Of a stretch of 40,656 bases of DNA, positions 7,730 to 16,600 are shown piece by piece. The position numbers were made by a program, and so were the translations under genes. The notes under the pieces are model-generated. The model did no database searches. It was given only the letters and a program-made list of their open reading frames with translations, and had not been told where the DNA came from. This DNA is from an uncultured Collinsella sp. (GTDB lineage: Bacteria > Actinomycetota > Coriobacteriia > Coriobacteriales > Coriobacteriaceae): positions 1 through 40,656 of the forward strand of contig CAAFGE010000011.1 in NCBI GenBank assembly GCA_900762355.1. The letters are read 5' to 3'. Each line of letters begins with the position of its first letter. The first letter of the stretch is position 1.

Positions 7730-9076
7730 CTACTCGAAGCTCAGCTGCTCCAGACGATCAAAGACTGTGTCGATACGGGTGAGGAAGTCCCACGGATCAA
7801 AGATCTCGTCGAGCTTCTCCTGGCTGACGGTGCAGCGCGGGTCGGCCTCGAGACGCTCCTTAAAGGTGGGGCCGGAGACACAATCCTGTACCTCGTGCCA
7901 GGTTGCCATGGCGTTCTCCTGCACAATGACGTACGCGTCCTCGCGGGTGATGCCCGTGTCGACGAGGGCGAGCAGCACCTTGGAGGAGAAGATGAGGCCG
8001 CGCGTCTTGTTGAGGTTGGCCATCATGCGAGCGGGATACAGCTGCAGGCCGTCGATAACGCGGATGAGGCACTGGAACATGTGGTCGAGCGCGATGAAGC
8101 TATCGGCCTGGGCGACGCGCTCGGCAGAGGAGTGCGAAATGTCACGCTCGTGCCACAGGGCGACGTTGTCGAAGGCAACCTGCGCGTTGGCCTTCACGAC
8201 GCGCGACAGGCCGCAGACCTTCTCCATGGTGATGGGGTTGCGCTTGTGCGGCATGGCGGAGCTGCCCTTTTGACCCTTACGGAACGGTTCCTCGGCCTCG
8301 AGCGTATCGGTCTTCTGCAGATTGCGAACCTCGGTAGCGATGCGCTCGCAGGTGGCCGCGGTGGTGGCGAGAACGCCGGCGAGATAGGCGTGATGGTCGC
8401 GGCTGATAACCTGCGTGGACAGCGGGTCGTGAACCAGACCCAGGTGCTCGCAGACATACTCCTCGACAAACGGCTCAATGGAGCTGTACGTGCCAACAGC
8501 GCCCGAGATGGCACCGAAGGCAACGTTCTTGCGGGCGTCCTCAAGACGATCCAGATCGCGCTTGAGTTCCCAGGCCCAAGAGCCGAACTTCATGCCGAAG
8601 GTCATCGGCTCGGCGTGGATGCCATGAGTGCGGCCGGCACAGAGCGTGTTGCGCTCCTCAAAGGCGCGACGCTTGCAAATCTCGCCGAGCTTCTTGACGT
8701 CCTCGATGATCAGGTCGCAGGCCTGGGTGAGCTGGTAGCACAGAGCCGTGTCGCCCAGATCGGAGCTGGTCATGCCATAGTGAACCCAGCGGCTGGGCTT
8801 GGGGTCGCCCTCGGGAACATCGGCGTCGATGTACTCCTTCATGTTGGTCAGGAAGGCGATGACGTCGTGGCGCGTGACCTCCTCGATCTCGTCGACCTTT
8901 GCCTTCTCAAAGTTGGCATGGTCGCGGATCCACTGGGCTTCGTCTTTAGAAATGCCGATCTTGCCGAGCTCCGCCTGGGCCTCGCAGGCCAGGACCTCGA
9001 TCTCCTGCCAAATGGCGTACTTGTTCTCGAGGGAGAAAATGTGTCCCATCTCCGGGCGGGTATAGCGATCGATCAT
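7730..9076 (-). CDS. purB: Adenylosuccinate lyase
   Basis: 448 residues. It cleaves SAICAR to AICAR plus fumarate and adenylosuccinate to AMP plus fumarate, acting twice in purine synthesis. The fumarase/aspartase superfamily signature GSSAMPHKRNP carries the catalytic serine loop. HYGMTSSD and GRTHGIHAEP, with the general-acid histidine, are also present. The ATG at 9076 is preferred over an upstream start at 9118 because AAAGGAG lies 6 nt before it and the protein then begins MIDRYTRPEMG as usual for the family. A -10-like TACAAT lies at 9121-9126 on the minus strand. Confidence 0.96.
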   Translation of the reverse strand: MIDRYTRPEMGHIFSLENKYAIWQEIEVLACEAQAELGKIGISKDEAQWIRDHANFEKAKVDEIEEVTRHDVIAFLTNMKEYIDADVPEGDPKPSRWVHYGMTSSDLGDTALCYQLTQACDLIIEDVKKLGEICKRRAFEERNTLCAGRTHGIHAEPMTFGMKFGSWAWELKRDLDRLEDARKNVAFGAISGAVGTYSSIEPFVEEYVCEHLGLVHDPLSTQVISRDHHAYLAGVLATTAATCERIATEVRNLQKTDTLEAEEPFRKGQKGSSAMPHKRNPITMEKVCGLSRVVKANAQVAFDNVALWHERDISHSSAERVAQADSFIALDHMFQCLIRVIDGLQLYPARMMANLNKTRGLIFSSKVLLALVDTGITREDAYVIVQENAMATWHEVQDCVSGPTFKERLEADPRCTVSQEKLDEIFDPWDFLTRIDTVFDRLEQLSFE

Positions 9077-9178
9077 AGCGGCTCCTTTTTGGTTATTGGC
9101 ACGTTGGTCGTAACCCAACCATTGTACCGTGCGCGCGTGCCAGTATGGGCAGCAGGCATTAACCTAACATTTTGGAAT

Positions 9179-9247
9179 TGGAGCAAGCAACGGGACGTCT
9201 GCGTATTTGCTTTGCAAGTACGCACCGGCTGCGGTCGGCATGTCCCG
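9179..9247 (-). repeat. Copy 1 of tRNA-Gly 3'-end-linked hairpin repeat
   Basis: TGGAGCAAGCAACGGGAC (9179-9196) matches the antisense of the tRNA-Gly 3' end at 16 of 18 positions. It runs into GCGTATTTGC-TTT-GCAAGTACGC, a 10-bp hairpin with one G-T wobble, and ends with GTCCCG, the inverse of the CGGGAC at its start. The first 52 bp are about 85% identical to copy 2 at 9313-9364. Confidence 0.65.
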
Positions 9248-9312
9248 GACCTACGCCTATGCGCGGGCAATATGGGTTGAATCTGACACTCCCGGCTGTC
9301 TCCCATGCTCGA

Positions 9313-9450
9313 TGGAGCGGGCAACGGGACGTCCGCGTATTTGCTTCGCAAATCCGCACCGGCTTCAGGCGCCTGCCGGCGCCTTCGCCTGCTCGCTACA
9401 AACGCTTCGCGTTTGTTTTACGCTCGCACCCTGGCGGGTTCGAGTCCCGG
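9313..9450 (-). repeat. Copy 2 of tRNA-Gly 3'-end-linked hairpin repeat
   Basis: TGGAGCGGGCAACGGGAC (9313-9330) is identical to the last 18 bases (antisense) of tRNA-Gly at 9504-9521, but the tRNA match stops in the T loop. A chain of hairpins follows: ATTTGC-TTC-GCAAAT, GGCGCC repeats, and CAAACGC-TTC-GCGTTTG. It ends in GCGGGTTCGAGTCCCG (9434-9449), a perfect 16-bp inverted copy of the real tRNA-Gly T arm at 9516-9531. No protein coding is credible in the 427 bp between purB and tRNA-Gly. Confidence 0.75.
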
Positions 9451-9460
9451 CGCTTTATTG

Positions 9461-9492
9461 AAAAAGGCACGGTAACGAAACGTTACCGTGCC
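9461..9492 (-). terminator. tRNA-Gly terminator (minus)
   Basis: A perfect 12-bp stem GGCACGGTAACG/CGTTACCGTGCC with a 3-nt loop is followed on the minus strand by five T. It starts 12 nt after the encoded CCA of tRNA-Gly. Confidence 0.9.
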
Positions 9493-9503
9493 TGAAATTC
9501 GAA

Positions 9504-9578
9504 TGGAGCGGGCAACGGGACTCGAACCCGCGAGTGTCAGCTTGGGAAGCTGATGCCTTACCACTTGGCGATGCCCGC
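9504..9578 (-). tRNA. tRNA-Gly (anticodon CCC)
   Basis: On the minus strand the acceptor GCGGGCA/TGCCCGC, anticodon stem TCAGC/GCTGA with loop TTCCCAA (anticodon CCC), T arm CGGG-TTCGAGT-CCCG, discriminator T and an encoded CCA (9504-9506) form a complete cloverleaf of 75 nt. A -10 element TATACT lies at 9592-9597 on the minus strand, 13 bp before the first tRNA base, and a terminator follows downstream. Confidence 0.95.
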
Positions 9579-9875
9579 TTGTGTGTTGGCTAGTATAACG
9601 CGGTTGTCTTGTTCGATACAAGGGTGGCGATGCTTGTTTTAGCTGTGGAGATTCGTTTGAAAATCGCATCAATTGTGGAGACGAGGACCTTTGGCCTCCT
9701 GTTCTCCTTATCTTCTACCTGCGCTTTTGCCTGATTGTTGTATTTGAGCTCAATTTGTCAGGAATTGGGCAAGCTTTTGGTCAGGCTCCGGTACTTACCC
9801 GCATGAACCTCGGGGGTAGCCTCATCCTACGCGTCGCAACCTCCCCATGCGGCGCATGAGGGATAAGGAGCAGCC
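9579..9875 (+). other. Intergenic leader between tRNA-Gly and adhesin gene
   Basis: This 297-bp gap holds the divergent tRNA-Gly promoter (-10 TATACT on the minus strand at 9592-9597), the palindrome TTGAGCTCAA at 9744-9753, and an inverted repeat CATGCG-G-CGCATG at 9846-9858 directly before the adhesin's AAGGAG ribosome-binding site. The last hairpin could affect initiation. I find no convincing plus-strand promoter for the adhesin. Confidence 0.4.
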
Positions 9876-12800
9876 ATGTCCAACGCACCCACGCACTCTG
9901 TCCACAGCGCAATCGCAACAGGTCCGCTGCTCCTGCTCCTCTTCCTGCTGTTCGGCTGCCTGGCACCGGGAGCCGCATTTGCCGTCGATGGCTACGACCA
10001 GCTCGGCTTCCGTACTATTAGCGATGATTGTGGGCCCTTCTTCATCGGCAAATATGAAGCTCAAGACGCCTCGATTGCCTATTGCATGAACCAGGAACGC
10101 CCCGGGCCCACCAAGCCGGGCGGTCCATGGCTCAACTTTGATCAAGGCTGGGTGTGGCTCGACGACGAGTTCGCGGCAATCGTTTGTCACGGATATCCTA
10201 CCGCCACGTCGTTTGGCGGTTACCATCTTTCACCCGATCGCGCCCGCGCCGCCACCCAGCTTGCCGTATGGATGCTCAACGGCACTACCCATGTCGACGG
10301 CACCTACTCCTACACGACCGCTCAGGGCAAAACCAAGAGTGGGCACTTTACCGCCGACAATGAAGTCGTGGCGGCTGCGCGGTGGCTCCACGACAGCGCA
10401 AAATCAGGAAGCATCAAAGCCGCTACGCACCGCGCGCGGCGCTATATAGGAACCGTATCGGGCGGCAGCAAACGTCAAGACATGCTCTATGTACTGCCGG
10501 CGATCCCTGTTTCCTTCCAAAAGCAGTCTGCAAACGCTGCCATTACCAGCGGAAACAATACTTATCAGTTTGACGGGGCAACATTCGATGTTTTTGAGAG
10601 CGCCAGCGGCGCGCGTGTCGCCACCGTCCAGATGGACAGCAACGGTCGAGCGCAGGCAACACTCCTACCCAACACGGCATACTACCTAGTTGAGACAACA
10701 GCGCCAGCTGGTTATATCCCCCTGCACGATCGCATTGCCTTTACCACGACGGATAACGGCGGATACGTCACCATTGATGAACAACCCGGCACCATTACCT
10801 TGCGCATTGTAAAGCTCGACGCCGCAACGAATGCAGGCCCCCAAGTTGGGGCTTCGCTCGCAGGAGCAGAATTCGTGTGCGTATCGCAATCAACCCCTGG
10901 ATGGACACAAACTCTCAGGACCGATGAAAGCGGTCGAGCTACCCTCACCGATGTCCCCCTGGGAACCTTTACCATCTATGAATCGAAGGCGCCCGAGGGC
11001 TATTTGCCCTCCGGTGACAGTTGGTCTTACACCGTTGGAGCCGACCAACTCGGCGATTCAGGCGTGGTCGAGATCGAATCTCGCGTTTCCGATATCCCCA
11101 TTGCGTTTGACCTTGAGATTTCCAAATTCAAGGACTACGGCAATAGCGATCAATCCGGCCTGGAGCAGCCGGCAGGAGATGTTGTCTTTGAGGTTGTCAG
11201 TAACAGCTCTCAGCAGGTTGTTGGCACACTGACTACAAACATCTATGGCTTTGCCTCCACCAAAGACCAGCCCGAAGCATGGTTCGGCACAGGCAAGCGA
11301 CCAGCCGGTGTCCACGGAGCCGTCCCATACGACCGCACCGGCTACACAGTTCGTGAGGTTCCGGAAACTGTCCCCGAGGGTTTTAAACGTGCGGGGAAAT
11401 GGACCGTCGAGGCCAATCAGATTTCCGACGGCGCCGAGCTTCAATATATCGTGGACAACCACGCTCTGTCGACGCATCTCCAGATTGTAAAACGCGATGC
11501 CCAAACAGGCGCTTCTGTTCCCCTAGCCGGATTCACCTTCCAACTCCTCGACAGCAATCACAAACCTGTCTCACAAACATGCTGGTATCCAGCACATAAC
11601 GTAATGGACACCTTTACGACTGACGCGACCGGCACCGTCACACTGCCCGAATCGCTCGTGCCGGGCACCTATTATGTACGCGAAACCTCGGCCAAAGAGC
11701 CCTATCTTGTCGGCGGAGAGATCGAGGTAAACATACCCGCCGATATAAACCTAACGCCCGTTGCAATCGTCTCGTATTATGACCACGCCGCGACCGGAAA
11801 CATCAGGATCGTTAAAACCGATGCCGTAGACGGCAGCAGCCTCGCGGGCGCCATCTTTGAGATCCGTGCCTCAGGTGATATCGTGCGCCCCGACGGTAGC
11901 ATTGCCGCGCTCGACGGTGAGACTGTCGCTACCGTCACGACGGATGAAACTGGAGAAGCACGCGCGGACGACCTCCCGCTGGGATCTGGCACCGCACGCT
12001 ACGAGGTTGTCGAGACTCAAGCGCCGACCGGCTTCTTACTCGACCGGACGCACCATATCGTCGACCTTACCTATGCCGACCAGAAAACACCCGTTGTGGA
12101 AGCGCGGCTTAACGTATCCGACGATTACACCAAGGTTGATATCTCCAAGGTCGATGCAAGCGGAGAGCAGGAAGTGAAAGGCGCACAGCTCACCTTATAT
12201 GGTCCCGATAAAACCGAAATAGACTCCTGGACCTCATCCGACAAGCCGCACCGTATCGAACATCTTGCACCCGGCACCTACTCGTTGCGCGAAACGATGT
12301 CTCCGCGGACCTATGACCTTGCCGAGGAGATAACGTTTGAAATAAAGGATACGGGAGAAGTCCAATCCGTCTCGATGAAGGATGCGCCCATCGAGATCAA
12401 AGGACAGGTCGACAAGCGTCAGGAGCTTGTCCAACCTATCGAAAAGGGCCTGTTGGCCAACGGCGATGGTAAAAATCGCGCCGCGACGCAAACCAATACG
12501 GACGGACTTTTCTCCTATACCATCGACGCTCGAAACGATTCAGCTACCTGGGTTGATGAGTTTACGATTACCGATGATCTTGAGTGTGCCGAGGACGATA
12601 CAGCGAGATTCGTCTCAATCGAAACCCCCGTCGCCATCGGCGACCTCAACGGTCTATGCAACGTGTGGTATCGCACGACGCCGTTGGACTCGACAGACGT
12701 CGATGAGCCGGCAAACGCGACGCTTGACGATGGGCACGAAAATCCTTGGCTTGAGTCCGACGAAGTAAAAGAGAGTCTGGGTGAAGATTGCCGCCTCGTC

Positions 12801-13307
12801 GATTACGACGGCTGGCACCTCTGGAAGGCGGATGTCTCGACCACGGAATCCGTCACACTCGAGGCGAAAGAACTCGACCTTGCATCCAATACCGTCGTGA
12901 CGGGCATTCGCATTGAATACGGTGCGGTAGCCGCCGACTTTACGACTCGAAGCGATACGGATTCTTGGACCCGCGATGATCTCAAAGATGAGCACGACGA
13001 CCTTGACGATGCCAAAGCAATCCTTGGCACAGATGCTCGGGGCGCAGTCGTGCACATGCAGGCAACGTCGGCTTATACGCCCCAAACTGCACTCACCAAC
13101 AGCGCGCGCGTCGATCTTTGCCGCAACGGCGGCGGCGATAAACTTGAGTCACATGACGAGGACCGTGTCATTCAACGCTGTACCCTACCGCAGGACCTAC
13201 CGGCAACAGGATCAGCTCCCATCGCAGCTTGCATCACCGCGCTCCTGACCTCGGGTGCCGCAGCCCTATGGTTCGCTCGCCTTAGGTCGAACCCAAAGAA
13301 GCGCTAG
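9876..13307 (+). CDS. LPXTG surface adhesin with thioester and SpaA-type repeats
   Basis: 1143 residues. A signal peptide (hydrophobic 15-34, cleavage near AFA36) is followed by a thioester domain with the paired signature Cys70 (IAYC) and Gln128 (ATQLAVW), which in this family forms a Cys-Gln thioester able to bond covalently to host proteins. About five SpaA/prealbumin-like modules follow, each beginning with a strand carrying the isopeptide Lys (LRIVKLD, LEISKFK, LQIVKRD, IRIVKTD, VDISKVD) and most holding a YxVxET-APxGY-like Glu strand. A VaFE-like stalk module (about 850-1085) precedes LPATG at 1108-1112, a hydrophobic helix and a basic tail, the classical sortase anchor. AAGGAG lies 5 nt before the ATG. 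No sortase or second pilin gene is in the window, so it looks like a stand-alone anchored adhesin. Confidence 0.92.
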   Translation: MSNAPTHSVHSAIATGPLLLLLFLLFGCLAPGAAFAVDGYDQLGFRTISDDCGPFFIGKYEAQDASIAYCMNQERPGPTKPGGPWLNFDQGWVWLDDEFAAIVCHGYPTATSFGGYHLSPDRARAATQLAVWMLNGTTHVDGTYSYTTAQGKTKSGHFTADNEVVAAARWLHDSAKSGSIKAATHRARRYIGTVSGGSKRQDMLYVLPAIPVSFQKQSANAAITSGNNTYQFDGATFDVFESASGARVATVQMDSNGRAQATLLPNTAYYLVETTAPAGYIPLHDRIAFTTTDNGGYVTIDEQPGTITLRIVKLDAATNAGPQVGASLAGAEFVCVSQSTPGWTQTLRTDESGRATLTDVPLGTFTIYESKAPEGYLPSGDSWSYTVGADQLGDSGVVEIESRVSDIPIAFDLEISKFKDYGNSDQSGLEQPAGDVVFEVVSNSSQQVVGTLTTNIYGFASTKDQPEAWFGTGKRPAGVHGAVPYDRTGYTVREVPETVPEGFKRAGKWTVEANQISDGAELQYIVDNHALSTHLQIVKRDAQTGASVPLAGFTFQLLDSNHKPVSQTCWYPAHNVMDTFTTDATGTVTLPESLVPGTYYVRETSAKEPYLVGGEIEVNIPADINLTPVAIVSYYDHAATGNIRIVKTDAVDGSSLAGAIFEIRASGDIVRPDGSIAALDGETVATVTTDETGEARADDLPLGSGTARYEVVETQAPTGFLLDRTHHIVDLTYADQKTPVVEARLNVSDDYTKVDISKVDASGEQEVKGAQLTLYGPDKTEIDSWTSSDKPHRIEHLAPGTYSLRETMSPRTYDLAEEITFEIKDTGEVQSVSMKDAPIEIKGQVDKRQELVQPIEKGLLANGDGKNRAATQTNTDGLFSYTIDARNDSATWVDEFTITDDLECAEDDTARFVSIETPVAIGDLNGLCNVWYRTTPLDSTDVDEPANATLDDGHENPWLESDEVKESLGEDCRLVDYDGWHLWKADVSTTESVTLEAKELDLASNTVVTGIRIEYGAVAADFTTRSDTDSWTRDDLKDEHDDLDDAKAILGTDARGAVVHMQATSAYTPQTALTNSARVDLCRNGGGDKLESHDEDRVIQRCTLPQDLPATGSAPIAACITALLTSGAAALWFARLRSNPKKR

Positions 13308-13316
13308 CGCGATGAA

Positions 13317-13352
13317 AAAGCGGGCGAGCCAGTCCCCCGGCTCGCCCGCTTT
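13317..13352. terminator. Bidirectional terminator
   Basis: A perfect 14-bp stem AAAGCGGGCGAGCC/GGCTCGCCCGCTTT with an 8-nt loop lies between the convergent adhesin gene (plus) and small membrane-protein gene (minus). The A and T ends serve as T tracts in both directions. Confidence 0.9.
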
Positions 13353-13373
13353 CAATCATTTAAATCGCCGTAT

Positions 13374-13592
13374 CTACTCTGCAGACGAAGATCCACCATC
13401 AACGATTGCCTGCTCGGACTCAGGAATCCCATCGGCACCCGTGCTCTGTTCTTGCTCCACCTCTTCGCTGATTGCGGAGGCGGGGGTCGAGCCCTTCGCA
13501 CCCACGATGTAGGCAGCCCCAAATCCTAACGCAATGGCGATCAAGGTCAAAATCACGTAGACAGGCCAATGGCGCTTAATATACGAAAACAC
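13374..13592 (-). CDS. Small single-pass membrane protein
   Basis: 72 residues with no recognised family. A short basic cytoplasmic N-terminus (MFSYIKRHW) leads into one transmembrane helix (about 10-32), followed by an acidic, Ser/Glu/Gln-rich extracytoplasmic tail (ISEEVEQEQ). The GTG start at 13592 has AAGGAG 5 nt upstream. It begins 21 bp after the stop of the large M28-like membrane protein on the same strand and is almost certainly co-transcribed with it, so a role with that protein is plausible but unproven. Confidence 0.7.
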   Translation of the reverse strand: MFSYIKRHWPVYVILTLIAIALGFGAAYIVGAKGSTPASAISEEVEQEQSTGADGIPESEQAIVDGGSSSAE

Positions 13593-13613
13593 GTTGACTC
13601 CTTAGAGCTCCGT

Positions 13614-16600
13614 CTACGAACGACGGATAACCTCGGTCACGACCTCGGATACCGTGGCAATGTTCGTCGGATTGACATTGTGGGGCAGGTCGTCCTCGGT
13701 ACGAGCGCAAGCCAGACGCGTGCCGTCCACGCCGGCGATGGTGAGGGCTCGGCGGCTCGCCTCGAGCGCGGTGTAGGCATCGGTCTTGGCATAGGGCATC
13801 TCGAGCGCGCCACAATCGACATGGAACGACTTGCACACCTTGCTGACCAGGTTCATGATGCGGCGATCGCCCTTGAGCAGCTGCTGTTCGCCCTCAACCG
13901 TCACCACCGAAAGCCTACCGGCGCCGACGGATTCAAGATTGATGAAGAAGACGCCGCGGAGCTTATCGCGATGCGAAGCCAAGAAGGCCTTCATACCGGC
14001 GCCATCACAATCCGAGGCGCCCGTTGCCACAAACCAGATATCGTGACCGAGCAGCTCATCATCGCCCATAGAGGCGACAGCCGAGAGCATATCTTCGGAA
14101 GAAGCGCCGTCGGAAGACGTAGCGCCGCCCTTCCAGCCATCGTTATCGTCCTCGAAATTATCCCACGAACCGATGCCGCGACCGGACTTCTTGGCGTCGT
14201 AATCGTCTTCGACGCCCAGCCAATCACTCATGCTGTCCTGTTCGTTTTTCTTTTTACGACCGAACAGGCCGCCCAGGCCGCGCTTGCGAGGCTTGGGTGC
14301 CGCCGGGGCGGGAGCCGAAATGGTCTCGATCGGCTGAGCGCCCGACGCAACGGGCCTGGGAGGCGCAACGGGTGCCGATGTTGGTTCGGGACCCTGAGCG
14401 GTAGCAAAGGGGTCGTTGACCTGTGCGGAGGGGTCGGGAAGGTCGAACAGCGACGTGCGAGACGCAACGTTTGCCTGCTTCATCGACGGCAGCGACGGAT
14501 CGGGGACCGAAGCCAGCGGAGACGAGGAAGGTGCAGGCGACGGAGCCGACGCCGGATCGGGAACATTCATCTGCGGACGCGGTGATGCCTGGGAGGAAAT
14601 CTGGGCCATAAGGGAATCGACCGTTTCGTCCTGGGTGGGAGCAACATCGGCAACCGTGGCACCGGAACCACTCGGGGTCGGCATGGTGAAAATCTGCGTG
14701 GAGTAAGGCCTCGACTCATCTGTCTCGGGAGCCTCGGAAACCGCAGGCACTTCCCCCTGCTCGACCTTGGTCGAATCATCTTGCTCGGCTGCCGCGTATT
14801 GCTCTTCGTCAGGGTTGGCCTCGACGGCCTCGATCTCGGCGGCATCTTGGACTTCGGCAGCATCAATAGCCTCGTCATCGTCTGCCGCGTCGCCCTGCTC
14901 ATCGGAAACAGGAAGGGGCTCGGCAATCGCGGTGCCTTGCTTTTCAAACGTTATCGTGGAATCGAACTGCGCGGCATCAAACGACATGGTGCTATCGACG
15001 TGCTGCTGAGCCTCGAAAGACGTCGTCGCCTCAACAACATCCGCGGACGCCGGTTGCTGGGACTCAAAGGACGTTGTAGCTTCGGCAGCGTCGACGGGCA
15101 CGGACTGCATAGTCTCGTTCTGCTCGAACTCCTGCGCTGCGCGCTCGCGTGCCGTCTCGGCTGCCTGCTGTTGAGCGATAGCCTCCTGCTCGGCAGCCTC
15201 GCGTGCGGCAGCGCGCTTCTCCTCGAAATCGTCGACAAATTTCTTGCCCTTTGCAAGCGCACCCTTAAAGAAGTTGGAAGCGCTGGCGCCAATAGAAGAG
15301 AACGCGGATGCAATATCGGCATGGGGCGTTGCCGCGGGAATCTCGGCCGAGAAATCAGTATCGCTCTCGTAAGACACGCGCCTCGGCTGTTCAACGTAAT
15401 CGTCGTCAGACTCGTCCGCAACGTCTTGCGCCGGCGCGGCGGGAGCCAAAATGTCCAGTCCTGCCGCGGGATCGATCGCGGACACCGCCTCGGGCTCGGC
15501 AACGGCAGCGGTAACCGCGGCAGACTCATCATCCACGGTGACAACGGGCGCAGGCTCGGGCTCAAACGTCGGCTCCTCGCCCTCCTCGTAATCGAGCGTG
15601 CAGGACTCGGGAAGCATTCCGAGCGCACGGATGGCATCCGAACCAAAGCGGATGTTGCCGGCGGCATTGCGATAGAGCTTGGGCTCGGGCTCGGCCGCGA
15701 CAGGTTCCTCCGCCGGCTCGGCAGTGGGAACCTCGTCATTGAACTCTTCGGCCTGGACAGCCTGATTCTGATCCTCGGGCACGATGGCGCCAATCAGCGT
15801 CTCGTCGGCAGACGCACCCTCAAAGCCCTCGATCTGCTCGTCGAAAGCCTCGCCCTGTTCGGGCTCGGTCTGAGCGTCGGGAGCAATCGGCTGACCGAAC
15901 TCGTCCTCGGCGTAGGTAGGCTCTTCGTACTCGATGGTGTTGCCGTAGTCGTTTTGCTGCTGGGCCGCGGCATACTCCGCCGCTGCGCGCGCCATTTCCT
16001 CGGCACGACGTTTCTGCTCCCCAAAATAGGTATCGAACGGAACATCGTCGGGAAACTCGTTTTCGCCCTGGAAGGGAGCAACGTTGTCCATAACGCCGAG
16101 CATAGCGGCGACAGAAGACTTGTTGCACACCGCGCCGGACGTATAGGGAAGAATGTGGCGGTTAGAGATGATGTTTGCCGCGTTGGCGAGCGCAACGAGG
16201 GAAGCGAGGATCGCGACAATCCACAGCAGAACCTTGAGCGCGCCGGGGAGCGGCAGGATACGCAAGATGGCAACGGCAGCAGGGGCAACCGTGGCAACGG
16301 GCAACAGCTTGGCGATGAGCGCACGATACGAAGCATAGGGCTCGCGGGCGAGCAGCTCAGCACGGGGAGAGTCGTAGTGTGCGACAACGACCACCGGGCG
16401 GTTGCGCGGAGACGCGAGCGGGCCCGAGGCCTTGTGGTAGGCGATGACATTTTGGCTCACGCCCGTCTTGCCCAGGCGCGAAACCACGGGGTGGCCCGTG
16501 CGCTCGAGCACGTAAAGAACGGCGCCGACAATGGCCAGCAAGGTGCCGACCAAGCCGATACCGCTGCCGATGCCCATCAGCAGGGCGCCGGCAAACGCAA

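Noticed and set aside
9073..9495. Short frames in the purB to tRNA-Gly gap
   Set aside because: They lie across repeated tRNA 3' ends and hairpins, have no ribosome-binding sites and share the repeat structure, so the DNA is better read as non-coding.
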